The notes beneath the pieces are model-generated. The model did not search any database. It had not been told where the DNA came from and saw only the letters and a program-made list of their open reading frames with translations. A DNA stretch of 64,000 nucleotides from the NCBI GenBank assembly GCA_036674765.1, contig JARVKI010000004.1, positions 682,001-746,000 on the forward strand, written 5' to 3'. The position numbers were made by a program, and so were the translations under genes. Shown piece by piece: positions 34,658 through 47,123 of this stretch (position 1 is its first letter; each line of letters opens with the position of its first letter). The stretch is from Seiridium cupressi (lineage: Eukaryota > Ascomycota > Sordariomycetes > Amphisphaeriales > Sporocadaceae).

Positions 34658-35674
34658 ATGTCGAGTCCGCCTTCACCAAAAGCAACGCCCAAGCGGAAAA
34701 GAGACGATCTGCTCGGCGAGCAAAAGCTGGCCGGCATTTCAGCAGCCAAAGTCCTCACAAACCCAGTTTTCACATTCGAGCCTCCCAGCTCATCACAGGC
34801 TTCGGCAGAGGACGGGAGCAGCAGTCCTCGCACAAAGGTTGCTAACAAGTTCCGCAACCTGTCACTCGAGAGAAGTGGGGGCGGGGTTGCGACCTCACTG
34901 GATCTAGATGGCAGCACCACCAACGAGCCGCATATTGCCAATGAAGAGTCAACACCCTTGCCTGGATCAATTATATTTGGCTTTAGCGGAGGGCCCAATG
35001 CAATTGATGGCCGAAATAATATGCAACTCGAAGACGAGGATGATACTGTATTTCGTAAGCGTCATAAGCATCTGGGCCCAGAAGATGGAACTGCCCCTGG
35101 CCCCAGCGGTGAGAGTAGTGCTGTGGCTGCTGGGCCGGTGAAGATCGATGAACACGGCAGACTGGCACTGGATACAGCGGTTGATCCTAGTATGGTCAGA
35201 ATATCCAAAAGCGAATCCTTGGGAGGTCTCAAGAAATCATATCCTTCGATTAACCGTTTAGCTGAGTCGAAGTCTCGCAGCCGTAGGCGCTCAGGCACAC
35301 CTCCCGTGGGCACATCTAGACGAAAGCCCGTGGAGACGGTGGAGGAAGCACCCGTCATCGTAGACCCAGTCCGGGGTGCACTGACCTGGCATGAAGATGA
35401 GATAACAGTATATGATTCAGAGGACAAGGACGACGATGGCACAGGTCTGAATGGGATTGGGTTCCGGCCGACTCCTGCTGTGGCATACCAACGGGCACAA
35501 AGGCGCAAGAAGCAGCTTTCCGAGTACAAGAAGCGTGAAGAGAGTGAGGCTAGAGCCCAACGAAATCAAAAGCGCAGAGAGGCCCTCGGTGGAGGATCGG
35601 AGCTAGGAAGGCATCATTCTGTGATACGGGTCCATTTCTCAGATGCTGAGCCTGAAACCCTGGTCACAAGCTGA
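34658..35674 (+). CDS. Conserved basic, largely disordered protein (nuclear?)
   Basis: A single-exon 338-aa protein. The N-terminus, PKATPKRKRDDLLGEQKLAG, includes a KRKR nuclear-localisation-like cluster, and the middle is low-complexity Ser/Gly/Pro. The C-terminal third is the most protein-like: RGALTWHEDEITVYDSEDKD then GTGLNGIGFRPTPAVAYQRA and a highly charged helix RRKKQLSEYKKREESEARAQ. I believe the WHEDEIT ... GIGFRPTPA block recurs in filamentous ascomycetes, but I cannot assign a function. Codon use resembles that of the housekeeping neighbours. It is convergent with COX20 downstream. Confidence 0.68.
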   Translation: MSSPPSPKATPKRKRDDLLGEQKLAGISAAKVLTNPVFTFEPPSSSQASAEDGSSSPRTKVANKFRNLSLERSGGGVATSLDLDGSTTNEPHIANEESTPLPGSIIFGFSGGPNAIDGRNNMQLEDEDDTVFRKRHKHLGPEDGTAPGPSGESSAVAAGPVKIDEHGRLALDTAVDPSMVRISKSESLGGLKKSYPSINRLAESKSRSRRRSGTPPVGTSRRKPVETVEEAPVIVDPVRGALTWHEDEITVYDSEDKDDDGTGLNGIGFRPTPAVAYQRAQRRKKQLSEYKKREESEARAQRNQKRREALGGGSELGRHHSVIRVHFSDAEPETLVTS

Positions 35675-35996
35675 GATTCGGTCTTGCGCAATTTCCGCGA
35701 TCTTTGGCGGTATACCCATTCGCTCGAATGCAGTCAAGAAAGGCATCAACCACGGCCTACTTATCGAAAGGACAGAGAGGAAGGCGTTGAGGGCAACATC
35801 AGAAATTGGCTCTTGAATCTGGATGGGACTTGGAACTTATCTTGAGCTCTGTGCTCATTTACGTGGTCCTACAATTCGCCTTTATCATTGTCGACTTTCT
35901 CGTGGGTAGAGACTGGTATCACCGGATCCGCGCTCGGGGGGACTTATATACAATAATGTTACACAGCCATGCGCTTATTGCATACGATCTATGCTT
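35675..35996. other. Intergenic, convergent 3' flanks
   Basis: About 320 bp lie between the stops of the conserved basic protein and COX20. No feature is seen. Confidence 0.5.
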
Positions 35997-36640
35997 TCAC
36001 CAGAATTTGTACCAACTCTTTTGCTCAGCCTGCTTGGCCTTTTCTCGAGCCTCTGCTCGCAATCGTGCGACCTCATCGGCCTTGGTCTTCTTTTCAGCTT
36101 GCTTCCGGTCGATGATTTCTACTGCCCTAGCCATTGCTTTGCGCTCTGCCTCCCGCTGGTACTGACATACTTCAAATTGGATTACCGAGCCAAGCATGAA
36201 AGAGGCGGCAGCCCAATTTGCTGCTTTGGGTATACGTGCTGCATAGTAGAGAGTCCGGTCAGCGGCTTTGTTGTTTGAATTATCTCTGTGTGATACTAAC
36301 CTCCGGTAAGATATCGTCCGAAACCCACGACGAAGCCCGCACCGATACCCGTCATCAGACCTTGCCGTGCACAGGGTATCTCATGTACTTTGAGAAAGTC
36401 CTCCGACTTGATTGTCTTGAGTCCGTCTGATATTGTTGGTCTTCTAGCCGGTTGCTGTTCGTCTGATGGGACCTGGGAAAGAGTTCCGTCTCTATCTTCG
36501 GGCTTCGAGCCATGGAAAATCTCGTAGACTTGCGGTTTATCGACATGATCGGGCGGCGCGACCGCTCCCGGTGGCGGGCCGCGGGGCTGTGGCAGCGGTC
36601 TGTCGTCTTCTTGAGCCATTGTGTCGACGCTGGGTGGCAT
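35997..36640 (-). CDS. COX20: Cytochrome c oxidase assembly protein Cox20
   Basis: Two exons on the complement: 36301-36640 and 35997-36238; about 193 aa. The 62-nt intron (GTTAGT...ATGCAG) sits between the two predicted membrane helices. Cox20 is an inner-membrane chaperone that binds newly made Cox2 during complex IV assembly. The sequence fits: a Pro-rich N-terminus, then EIPCARQGLMTGIGAGFVVG at helix 1, ARIPKAANWAAASFMLGSVI at helix 2, the characteristic FEVCQYQREAERKAM, and a charged coiled tail ending KSWYKFW. Two ATGs are possible (36640, or 36619 giving MAQEDDRPL); I list the longer. It is divergent from POL2, with 475 bp between the starts. Confidence 0.88.
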
Positions 36641-37115
36641 GATCGTTCACTTTTGAAAATCCTCAATGCGACAGGGAGCTATGACGCCCGCAATGGGGCT
36701 GCTGCAGGTGGGGCATCATGCAGCGGATGGCCTCACCTCACTGGTGTCCACTGCCCTAGCGCGACGACAGGGGACGGGTACATTATGCAGCTCCTTCCAT
36801 CTGCCAATTTACGCGCTTTCCTGGCCCGCGTCAGGCGAGACGCGTCTTTCCAAGTGGATTTCCTGGTCCGTCTCTGAATTTTGTATCAACCATAACAACA
36901 CAACCCCCGAACTGGTCGACCGTAGTTGGTAAAGAGAGTCTCCCATTCTTCCTATAGAGTCTTTTGGATTTAATCGGAGGAGGCTCAGAAATATCCCACA
37001 ACATCCAATGCCGCTCATCGCCCAGCGCTCCCAACGTCAATAACGAATAGCCCCTGGTCCACCGAGGGGCATATCCTCGAATCCAAGACCACACCTGGAG
37101 CGAGGAGTCGCAACA
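36641..37115. promoter_or_regulatory. Shared divergent promoter of COX20 and POL2
   Basis: 475 bp lie between the two start codons. The palindrome ACGCGT (MluI cell-cycle box, bound by MBF in yeasts) lies at 36840-36845, about 270 bp upstream of the POL2 ATG, with a related ACGCG about 30 bp before it. MBF control of POL2 is known in budding yeast; its use here is inference. Confidence 0.45.
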
Positions 37116-40100
37116 ATGCCGAATACACATCTCAACCGCAAGCCGACGAAAGGCTATGCCGGCCGCGGTGGCAAGAGAGCCTTTCATGGCCAACGGCCGC
37201 AGACGTTCGCCGCGACCTCGCGCGCAGAGGGCACGTCTGCAGACGAGAAAGCCGAGCGCACTGCCCTTGCTCAGAGTATCGATGAGACCATGGGCTTTGC
37301 CCGTTACGAGTCTGGCCGCAAAAAGGAAGGTTGGCTTGTCAATGTTCAACCCACCACCGTTGCTTTGGCCGAGTCCGATGGCGGGCGAGCAGCCCTCGAC
37401 TGTTATTTTATCGAGGAAGATGGACAGACTTTCAAAGCGACCATCGAGTACGAGCCATACTTTCTGATCGCAGTACGGAGAGGGCACGAAAATGAGGTCG
37501 AAGAATGGGTAAAAAGGGTGCCTGGTGGAGGCGTGGTGAAAGGCGTCAAGAAAGTCGAGAAAGAAGATCTAAGCATGCCAAATCATCTGTTGGGATACAG
37601 AAGGACGTTCCTCGAGCTCAGATTCAGGAACGTGAATGATTTGATGTCGGCGAGAAAGGATATAATGCCCGTGGCCGAGAAGAACCGCAAAGCCATGGGC
37701 ACGGTAGATGTTTACGCAGAGGTCGCAGCGTAAGTACCAACCGAGGAGAGCAAGCAGGAGCGTGGACAACTGGGAATATTAACCATGGTGTCTACAGCGA
37801 GCAAGCAGGCTTCGACCTCTTTGATGATTCACGAGACGAAGATAAACGACTTAATGCTTCTTTTGCCGACGCGAGCGACTACATTGTCGATATTAGGGAA
37901 TTTGACGTTCCATACCATGTAAGAGTAATGATAGATTCGAGTAAGTTATCCGGGTCCTGCCCCTGAAAGATCCCTTGGCTAACACATTTGCAAGACATCA
38001 GAGTCGGAAAGTGGTATTTTGTGGAAGCGAAGCATGGCATTACCACAATAACACTCAACGAGGATCGTTTAGTACAGGCGGATCCGGTAGTAATGGCCTT
38101 CGATATCGAAACGACGAAACTTCCCCTCAAATTCCCCGATGCTGCTATAGATCAGATTATGATGATATCATACATGATCGATGGCCAAGGTTTCCTCATC
38201 ACCAACAGAGAAATCGTCTCGGAAGACATCTTCGATTTCGAGTATACGCCGAAACCGGAGTATCCTGGACAGTTCATGATCTTCAACGAGCCGGACGAGA
38301 AGGGTGTAATAGAGCGTTTCTTCTTGCACGTCAAGGAGGCCAGGCCAACCGTCATTGCGACCTACAACGGTGATTTCTTCGATTGGCCTTTCGTAGAAGC
38401 ACGCGCGAGCGTCAACGGTATTGATATGTACCGCGAGATCGGCTGGAAGAAGGACAGTGAAGACATCTATAAGTGCACCTACGGTGTACATATGGATTGT
38501 TTTGCCTGGGTCAACCGAGATTCTTATCTGCCTCAAGGAAGTCGTGGTTTGAAGGCCGTAACAGTAGCCAAACTCGGATACGATCCTGACGAGCTTGATC
38601 CGGAGCTGATGACACCATATGCAGCGGAACGACCACAGACACTAGCCGAATACTCAGTCTCCGATGCTGTAGCGACGTACTACCTGTACATGAAGTATAT
38701 TCATCCCTTCATTTTCTCTTTATGTACAATTTTGCCGCTAGGAGGCGATGATGTACTACGAAAGGGAACAGGAACACTCTGCGAGATGTTGTTGATGGTA
38801 CAAGCTTATGAGCAAGAGATTGTTTTGCCGAATAAGCATGTTTCACCTAAGGAATCCTTCTGGGACGGCCATCTCCTCGATGCTGAGACATATGTCGGTG
38901 GGCATGTGGAGAGTATTGAGGCAGGTGTTTTCCGTGCAGATATTCCTGTGAACTTTGCAGTGGATCCTGCAGCCGTCGATGAGCTTCTTCGGGACCTTGA
39001 TGCGGCGCTGAAATTCAGTATCACAGTCGAAGAAAAAAAGTCCATGGATGATGTTGCAAACTACGAAGAGGTCAAGGAGCAGATAGTGGCCCGCTTGAAA
39101 CAGCTCAAGGAGACACCGAATCGGAGTGAAAGGCCGCTCATTTACCATTTAGACGTCGCGTCTATGTACCCTAATATCATGACGACAAATCGATTGCAAC
39201 CGGACTCGATGATAGAGGAATCCGACTGCGCAGCTTGCGATTTCAATCGGCCTGGAAAGGCCTGCGACAGAAGGATGCCATGGGCTTGGAGAGGTGAATA
39301 TCTCCCTGCCAAACGCGACGAATACAACATGATTAGGCATGCCTTGGAGAATGAGAAATTTCCTGGAAAGTGGCCCAAGTCGCCGATGCGGACTTTTCAG
39401 GAGCTGTCCGAGGAGGAGCGAGCCGGGCTCATCCGAAAACGATTACAGACCTTCAGTCAGAAGGTGTACCACAAGATCAAGGAACAGACCACTATAGTAC
39501 GAGAAGCCATCATCTGTCAACGCGAGAATCCCTTCTACATCAATACCGTACGAGATTTCCGTGATCGTCGGTATGACTACAAGGGCAAGGCAAAGGTGTG
39601 GAAGGGTAAGACTGAAAGCCTCAAATCATCTGGCGCCGCATCGTCCGAGGTCGACAGCGCTAAAAAGATGATCGTCTTGTTTGATTCACTACAACTCGCG
39701 CACAAGGTCATTTTGAACTCATTCTATGGTTACGTCATGAGAAAAGGTTCCCGTTGGTACTCCATGGAGATGGCCGGTGTTACCTGTCTGACTGGCGCGA
39801 CGATCATCCAGCTTGCCAGACAGATGGTAGAGCGACTGGGGCGTCCACTCGAGCTGGATACGGATGGTATCTGGTGTATGTTGCCGGCGACTTTCCCAGA
39901 AAACTTCGCCTTCAAGCTCAAGAATGGCAAGAAATTAACCATTTCGTACCCTTGCGTCATGTTAAACCATCTTGTTCACGACAAGTTCACCAATCACCAA
40001 TATCAGACCTTGGTTGACCCAAAAGCTTTCAAGTACGAGACTCACAGCGACAACTCCATCTTCTTCGAGGTCGACGGCCCATACAAGTGCATGATTCTAC

Positions 40101-43100
40101 CCACGTCCAAGGAAGAGGACAAGAACTTAAAGAAGCGTTATGCTGTCTTCAATGACGACGGCAGCTTGGCCGAGCTGAAGGGTTTCGAGGTCAAGCGGCG
40201 TGGTGAGCTCAAGCTCATCAAGATCTTCCAGCAACAAATCTTCAAGTTTTTCCTCGAGGGAGAAACACTTACGGAGTGTTACAGCGCTGTCGCCAAGGTC
40301 GCCAACCGGTGGCTTGATGTTCTGCATAGCAAAGGATCTACACTTGCGGATGAGGAATTGATCGATCTTATTTGCGAGAACAGAAGCATGTCAAAAACTC
40401 TGGAAGAATACGGCAACCAGAAGTCAACATCTATCACCACCGCCAAACGTCTTGCTGAGTTCTTGGGCGAGCAGATGGTGAAAGACAAAGGTTTGAACTG
40501 CAAGTACATCATCTGCGCCAAGCCGAGAAATGCTCCTGTCACTGAGCGAGCCGTTCCTGTGGCCATCTTTTCGTCTGATCCGGAGATCAAGCGGAGATAT
40601 TTGACAAAATGGCTGAAGGAAGAGCCTTCGGACACAGATCCTCGTGCTCTGCTTGACTGGGACTACTACCTCGAGCGTCTTGGCTCTGTTATCCAAAAGC
40701 TGATCACGATTCCCGCCGCACTGCAGAAAGTACGGAATCCGGTACCTCGCGTGGCGCATCCGGATTGGCTTCAGAGGCGCATCAACATCAAGGATGATAG
40801 GATGAAGCAGAAGAAGATGACTGACATGTTTGCGAGCAAAGGGCCGTTGGAGGATATCACCAACATTTCCGCATCCAGACTGGATGATCTGGAAGACTTC
40901 GGCAACAAGCTTCTCAAACCCAAAAGCACCACAGCAGCCATTACTGCTTCCCAGGCTCCGCCGAAGGTGCACAAGCGGAAGTCTCCAGAGCCGGAGAAGA
41001 ACCCGGATCCTTTTGCTGCTTTGCCCAAAGTGATGCCGAATCCTTCCGAAAATTATCCTGCGTTCCTCGAGTACCAGAAGCAAAAATGGAAGATTCAGAA
41101 GGCAGCTCGTATCAGACGCCGTCATCTCTTTGGCGAACGTCGTGGAAATGTCGGCAGCAACATTCAACAGACTTTCCGCAATCAGGCTGAGGTCACATTC
41201 AGGAACACGTGGCAGCTCCTGCAATTGAAGCTGACCGATAACCCTGGTGTTGTTATGGCCTACGTGCTCATCGATGCGAAGATTCACACACTGAAGATCA
41301 AAGTGCCACGCACGGTGTTCCTGAATCTTAAGGGCAAGGACCTCCCTGAAATCGAAGTCGAAGGCTGTGAAGCTGAACAGGTCAACCATACCTTGCCAAA
41401 TGGACACTCATCGACACATTTGTTCAAGTTGACTGTATCAGAGGATGTTTATTTTGCGGAGTCGGAGAAGTTCTCACTTCTCTTCAACCATCCCAGTGTT
41501 GAGGGCGTGTATGAGAAGCAAGTACCTCTCAACATGCGTGCAGTCCTGCAATTGGGTAATCTCGCGACCATCGATGAAAGCAGAGCTGGCGTTCTAGGCA
41601 AGGGCCTGGAGCAAAGCTTCGACCTGGATAGCCTGAAACGACCACTAAAACCGAAGCCTTACCTCGACACCAATCCCTTGGCCTACCTGTACATCTCGCA
41701 CATCACGTCAGGTGAACGACAGATCTTCGGGCTGTTCTCGACTACAGGCGACCAAGCGCATATTGTCATCCTACAGAAGAACAAGGATGCAAGTACCGAC
41801 CTACCAAACATCGGAAAGCTCTATAATGAGCTGCTCACAAGACGCATGACTGAAAGCGAGGGCACGAACTGGCAAGACTGCTTCAGATATCAGGATACTC
41901 TCGGCTTCAAGGTCACCCAAGTCACCACCCGAAGGAAAGCGCATCTTGAGATTGGAGACCTGGTCAAGAAGATGAGAAAGGATGAACTGAGGCCTCAGAT
42001 GCTTGTCATTCAATCGTCTCAAAGAAGCCAGTTGGTGCACGATGTTCCTATTCTGTCGGACTTCCCCATTCTACCTCTCAAGTATGACCAAGCAGACAGC
42101 GCTCTACCACCCCTGGGCTGGCAGTCTGTTATCGCGAAGCGACTGGTCACTCATTACCTCAACTTGGGATCTTGGATCTTACACCTTACCGCCCTGGCAA
42201 GATATGGAGACATACCCCTATGTAATCTGGAACGCGACGATCCCCGCTTCTTGATCGATATTGCCTATGCCCGCCGATTACAGATGAACAATGTTGTCTT
42301 GTGGTGGTCGCCTGGGCCAAAGCCCGATCACGCTGGATACGAGCAAGATGACGTTACTGGACCTCTTGATACCGTCGTGATGCCATCCGTGAACAATCCT
42401 GGCACATATGCCTCTGTGTGCATCGATTTGGATGTTCGGAATCTAGCGATCAACACTATCCTCACATCGTCTTTGATCAATGAGCTCGAGGGAGCCAACT
42501 CGATTTCATTCAATCCTGCCGCTGACTCAAGTGGTGGCGACGAAACTGAGATGCTGCATTCGGAAAACGCTTTCGCAAATGCTGGTGTGCTAGTTCTGAG
42601 GGAGATGGTCAAGTCATGGTGGGCGGAGGCCTGTAAGGGTAGCCCGATGGCAGATATTCTTGTCCAGCATCTCGTCCGCTGGGTCGAGTCGCCAGACAGC
42701 TTCATGTATGACCGCGCTTTGCATTACTACGTGCAGATGATGTCGAGAAAGGCACTGCTGCAACTTATGGCCGACTTTCGCCGCGTCGGTTCGCAGGTTG
42801 TCTTCGCTAATTCGAACCGACTGTTGCTCCAGACCACGAAGAGCGAGGTCGGCAACGCGTATGCTTACAGCCAGTATATACTCAAGAGCATCAAGGGCAA
42901 GCCGCTGTTTCATTTCATTGACCTGAACGTCAAAGAATACTGGGATTATCTTGTGTGGTATGACGAATTCAACTATGGTGGTAAAGCCTGCCAGGAAGTC
43001 GTCGAAGCCGAAACACAAACTCTAGAGGTTGTGATGAATTGGCAGATGAAGATGTTTCTCCCGGTACGGTTACAGGACACGTTCCAGAACTGGGTTGTGG

Positions 43101-44038
43101 AGTTCATTCAGACCATGCACGGCCTCAAGCAAGGCCGTGGTAATCCTGACTCCACGCCTCGCAGCACCCAACTGCCATTCAAGAGCCTCACACAAGTGGA
43201 TGTTGACGACGAAGGTCGCGATCCGATCATCCTAACCACCAAATTCGAGAAGCCTCTCAAGAAGGAAATCAAGAGCCTCCTTTCCACCCAATCACGCGAG
43301 CTCTTGCATCCAGAATTGGCATCAGATTGGTCCTTCCCTGTGCTTCCTGGCAGTCAAGACCTCACCACGACCACTTCTGTCACCAAATCAAAGAAGATAT
43401 CAGTAATGCCGAGCAAGAATGCAGTCCTTGAGCTCGTCAAGTCTCTCATGCAGGTCTTGTCTCTCGATAAGAACATCACGAATGAAGCACGACTTCTGCG
43501 CAAGGAGCTTCTTACTTTCTTCGATGTGCGGGAGTTCTCGAAAGAAGCCGCCTTTGCGAATCCTAGTGCCAGCTTAAAGGTTCCTCAATGGAGCTGCCCA
43601 GAATGCACCCTGGCCCGAGACTGGGATCTCTGCCGCGACGAGGTTCTCCTCCCAGATATGGAGAGTTTGATGGCGGCTCTACCCGCTGATGCTAGCGCGG
43701 AACAAGTCCAAAGTGAGCTGAAGAGAGCAGCAACAGTCAAGCCATGGACGTGTATATACTGCGAAGCCGAGTTCGATAGACTCCGAATCGAAGAGAGACT
43801 GCTAGCTGATGTTGAGAGGTTCGTGATTGAATGGTCGACACAGGATGTCAAGTGCGCGAGGTGTGGTGGTGTGAAGCTAAACGAGTTTGCTGAGCACTGC
43901 ACATGTTCGGGCGCGTGGACTGAGAGCGTGAAGAGGGACGAGGTGGTCAAGAGGCTAGGTATATATCGGGGTGTGGCCGACTGGTTCGGGCTTAGAATGC
44001 TGGGGGAGGCCGTGGGTGAAATTCTGGGAAGCTTGTGA
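37116..44038 (+). CDS. POL2: DNA polymerase epsilon catalytic subunit A
   Basis: Three exons: 37116-37729, 37798-37940 and 37995-44038; about 2266 aa, close to yeast Pol2 (2222). It is the leading-strand replicative polymerase. The proofreading exonuclease shows FDIETTK (D289/E291, one residue from the yeast D290/E292), YNGDFFDWPF and the Exo III YSVSDAVATYYLY. The polymerase shows motif A DVASMYPNIM (D639) and motif C ELDTDGIWC (D874/D876). The second, inactive polymerase half is present. The C-terminus has two Cys clusters, CPECTLARDWDLC with CIYCEAEF and CARCGG with CTCSG, for zinc/Fe-S binding and Dpb2 interaction. The small middle exon (YIVDIREFDVPYHVRVMIDS) is required for the N-terminal domain. 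The gene ends just short of a minus-strand hypothetical. No lesion is seen in any catalytic motif. Confidence 0.97.
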
Positions 44039-44934
44039 GTTGTGTATGGATGAAATTGTAGATGATAGCTATGGGCGAATATTTGGCTCAGGTCGTGCAG
44101 ACAGCAGGCATTGGTGGCGTTCGGTATCTGGTCATAGAGATCGAGTCAGGTACAGCATTGTTTCGAATGAATGAAAGACAACATATCATGAGATCTACAT
44201 TCTCTTAAGCATATCAAAGAAAGCCGGAATTTAGCGACGTGAAATTGTCTAAAAATATAGGGAAATGATTACGGTCGCTGAATAGTACTATAACCCTACG
44301 TTCAGTCTTTGACGCTAAACAGCCTCACGATCGTGGGCACAATTGTTTGTCAATATGAGAATCAATCCATCGGAGCAACTGGACGGCATGGGCTGATAGC
44401 ATCCTGCGTAGTATGAGCTGTATTGTGGGAATAAAGTCCTACGAGGGATTATATTCCTTGCCTCCCCAGAAGAGAATTTCTAATCTAGCTAGCCATTTTG
44501 CCACCGACAGCCTTTGCAGGTACTGATGGAGCTCCGTACATACAACCCCTCTCTGCAATCTAAACCAGGTACGATAGTGGTTAGCATGGAAAAGGTCAGG
44601 TGTGCTGCGATTGAAGGAAGGAGGAAGTACTAGTTATGAACGGAAACGGTATGGAACAGGAAGGGTACGATTCTAAGTCGTACGTTTTCTATCTTCATGA
44701 TTACGAATCGTATCGAAGGCATGCCGTAGTATTATTAAAATATACAGTGTGTTACCTTGTCTGAAAATATCTATTATGGATCGAACTCGTCCACAATGCA
44801 ATATACTACAGTTTCACGAACTCTTACAATACAAGGAACTATTTATAGGCTTCTGATGTTTCCTTAGATGATCCAAAATCTAACTTGTCGCAGTCTGACG
44901 CAAGTACTTGACTCTGTAGTGCTTTCGTGGCAAC
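44039..44934. other. Intergenic, convergent 3' flanks
   Basis: About 900 bp, AT-rich from 44690 onward, with no coding frame or RNA gene recognised. Confidence 0.5.
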
Positions 44935-45459
44935 TTATTCCATAATAGTAGCTTTGACTCCTAGCTCTGGTACCTCTTCCTCAATCCAGAGCTCATTGGC
45001 ATCTGGTGACCACCCCAATTCCCATACGTTTCCCATGACTGACCCGATATCATACGCATCTCGCCCAAGGCCAGTAGTGAAGTTGATCAGGGCGGCTAGC
45101 AAAGTGTCGTCAAGCTCAAAATTGGCCTGCTCGCCCTTCATAGGTCTGATCCATAGATATTGCCCAGCTACCGGGTCCTTGCTCGTCGCCACCGCACCTC
45201 GCGCCGTGATATGCGTAGGCGAAGACCATTTCTGATGGTCCGCAGCTTCTCTAAGGAGGTTGATGCGAGTGGCAAGTAGTGTGAGTCGTTGGAATACGTG
45301 TTTGTTCTCTATTGACTGCAATCCTCGAAGGTGCTGCCCAAGCTCGCTTATGTCGAGTGCTGGCCCGTTTGATAGATGCGAAGCTTCCTGTGGCGAGATC
45401 TCGCCAAAATTGCAAACCTGCACCAGTATGCGTTGCCTCTGGGGATCTATCCCGTCCAT
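44935..45459 (-). CDS. Small hypothetical protein
   Basis: A single exon of about 174 aa from the ATG at 45459 (MDGIDPQRQRILVQVCNFGE); the frame extends upstream to 45591 without conserved character. The composition is that of a folded, mostly helical protein: LDISELGQHLRGLQSIENKH, RLTLLATRINLLREAAD, a Trp-containing LWIRPMKGEQANFELDD, and an acidic end, ELWIEEEVPELGVKATIME. There is no signal peptide, membrane helix or cysteine cluster. I do not recognise a family. Codon use is ordinary and the ATG context is GTCCATGG in reverse, so a real gene is likely but unproven. Confidence 0.5.
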   Translation of the reverse strand: MDGIDPQRQRILVQVCNFGEISPQEASHLSNGPALDISELGQHLRGLQSIENKHVFQRLTLLATRINLLREAADHQKWSSPTHITARGAVATSKDPVAGQYLWIRPMKGEQANFELDDTLLAALINFTTGLGRDAYDIGSVMGNVWELGWSPDANELWIEEEVPELGVKATIME

Positions 45460-47123
45460 GGTATTTTCGGTGTTTTTATTTTCTCGGCGGGTTTCAGCAC
45501 AAGATAGAATGATGCGCGTTTCTGGTTGATGGGTGGGTGGGTTGCAAACAAAGGACTTGAATGACTGCAACGACTGCCCGTTTGCGAGCAACGGCCTCCA
45601 AGCTGGAATCCCGATTTCTCATCCAATGATTCGCTTGATTAAGCTGTACAAGATTAAAGGTGGTAGAACGCAACTGTCAAGGAGATAATCAGTGGCCATT
45701 ACAGTCTGTGGGATTCTTGCACCGTTTATCACACTCACTTGCTACTAGCAATGCTACAGCAACACATTCACAGCGTCCAGAAATTTGAGCCAGTTTAATC
45801 TAGAAGGTAAATTCAGCAGATATAACAGTCCGTTTCATTGGCACATTGTCTTCGACCGTCTTTGTGGTGTCTTCCTACTGCAATTGAAACAAAGAAAAGC
45901 TCTCGACACGTCTTTCCTTTGACATCATATGGAGAGCTCAAGAGGGACTCTCCCGAGACTGCGCAATTGTGCAAAGGTATCTTCACACTAATTTTTGACT
46001 AGATAGAAGCCAACGGCCTCCACATAAGACCATCTATTTCTCAGCTTCCAACTGTTACTTTAATATCATACTGCAGATGATTACTTCCTGAAGAGTAAGC
46101 TGTAACCAACCAGCCATTATATAAAGTTCATCAATCCACTGCATAGCAACACACGCCAAGCTACCGACCACCCGGACCTAAAACGAATCAGTTAGAAACT
46201 CGCTCGAGGGTTCCATGGCTTTCACACTGCATATCAAATTATATTCCTATGTGCAAAATGCTGGTTTACTTCATAGATATATGCGTTTGAATGTGTCTGT
46301 TCAGATCATAGATATAAAAACAAATCTACTCATGCGAACATTGACATATGCCGATCTCGAGAGCGGCAGGAACTTGGATGGGAAGATAAGACATACATAT
46401 TGGCACAGAAGCATACTACGGTCACGGTATACATGGATGGGGGCAAACACAGAGTCGCAACCAGTCAGAATACTTTTCACAATGCTTATATACCATAACA
46501 TACTCAAACTGGGAATCATAGTTTAAATTCCAACAGAAAGAATATCATCTATCTCTTTTCATACCACATCCTCGGATTTGTAGGCAGCCGATTTCCGGCC
46601 GCCTTAAGATCGAAGTTAATCTATTCCTACTAATATTACAGTCCAGCATCAAGGCAGCAGAACATTTTCGCGCTCCCCTTAGCTTTTCAAAATAATGGCA
46701 GTTTGGCATATCTCAATAGGTTCGTTGTTGGATGATTCGACAGCTCTCTGATTAATTATTAGCCAGCGTTCTGACGTTTTTCCAGCTTCCAGAAGTACTA
46801 TTTTCTCATCTCGGCGATCATATGACTGGCCCGGTACCGGAGGTTATTGCGCTCTTGAGACGATCCTCGGAAGTTGAGTGAAGTTGTTCCTTGGTTTTGT
46901 GGAAGATGTTGCCCTGGACCACCCATCTCCTTACCCATCCCAGAAGCTCCGTCGTCGCTGAAGTACTTTGGTCCTTAATTGCCTATAGAGGACGTCTGTC
47001 AGTACCCCAATGCTTCCGATATAGGGCTTTGTATGTGTCCTTGAGACTACCGCATCTTGGGGCTTGACCACTGATAGTCATGATTTCGGCTGGCATTCGC
47101 CTCCAGTTCTTTGACTAATTTTG
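45460..47123. other. AT-rich intergenic region, 1.7 kb
   Basis: The DNA is visibly AT-rich with many TA steps, especially 46210-46530 and 46540-46800. Frames here are short and lack motifs. The composition is compatible with old repeat-induced mutation or simply with non-coding DNA. Confidence 0.45.

Noticed and set aside
36831..37487. 218-codon minus-strand frame over the POL2 promoter and first exon
   Set aside because: It overlaps POL2 coding sequence antisense and shows no domain or start context.
40424..41407. 327-codon open frame antisense to POL2
   Set aside because: It lies wholly inside the well-supported POL2 exon 3 on the other strand; no motif, and its composition mirrors POL2 codons.
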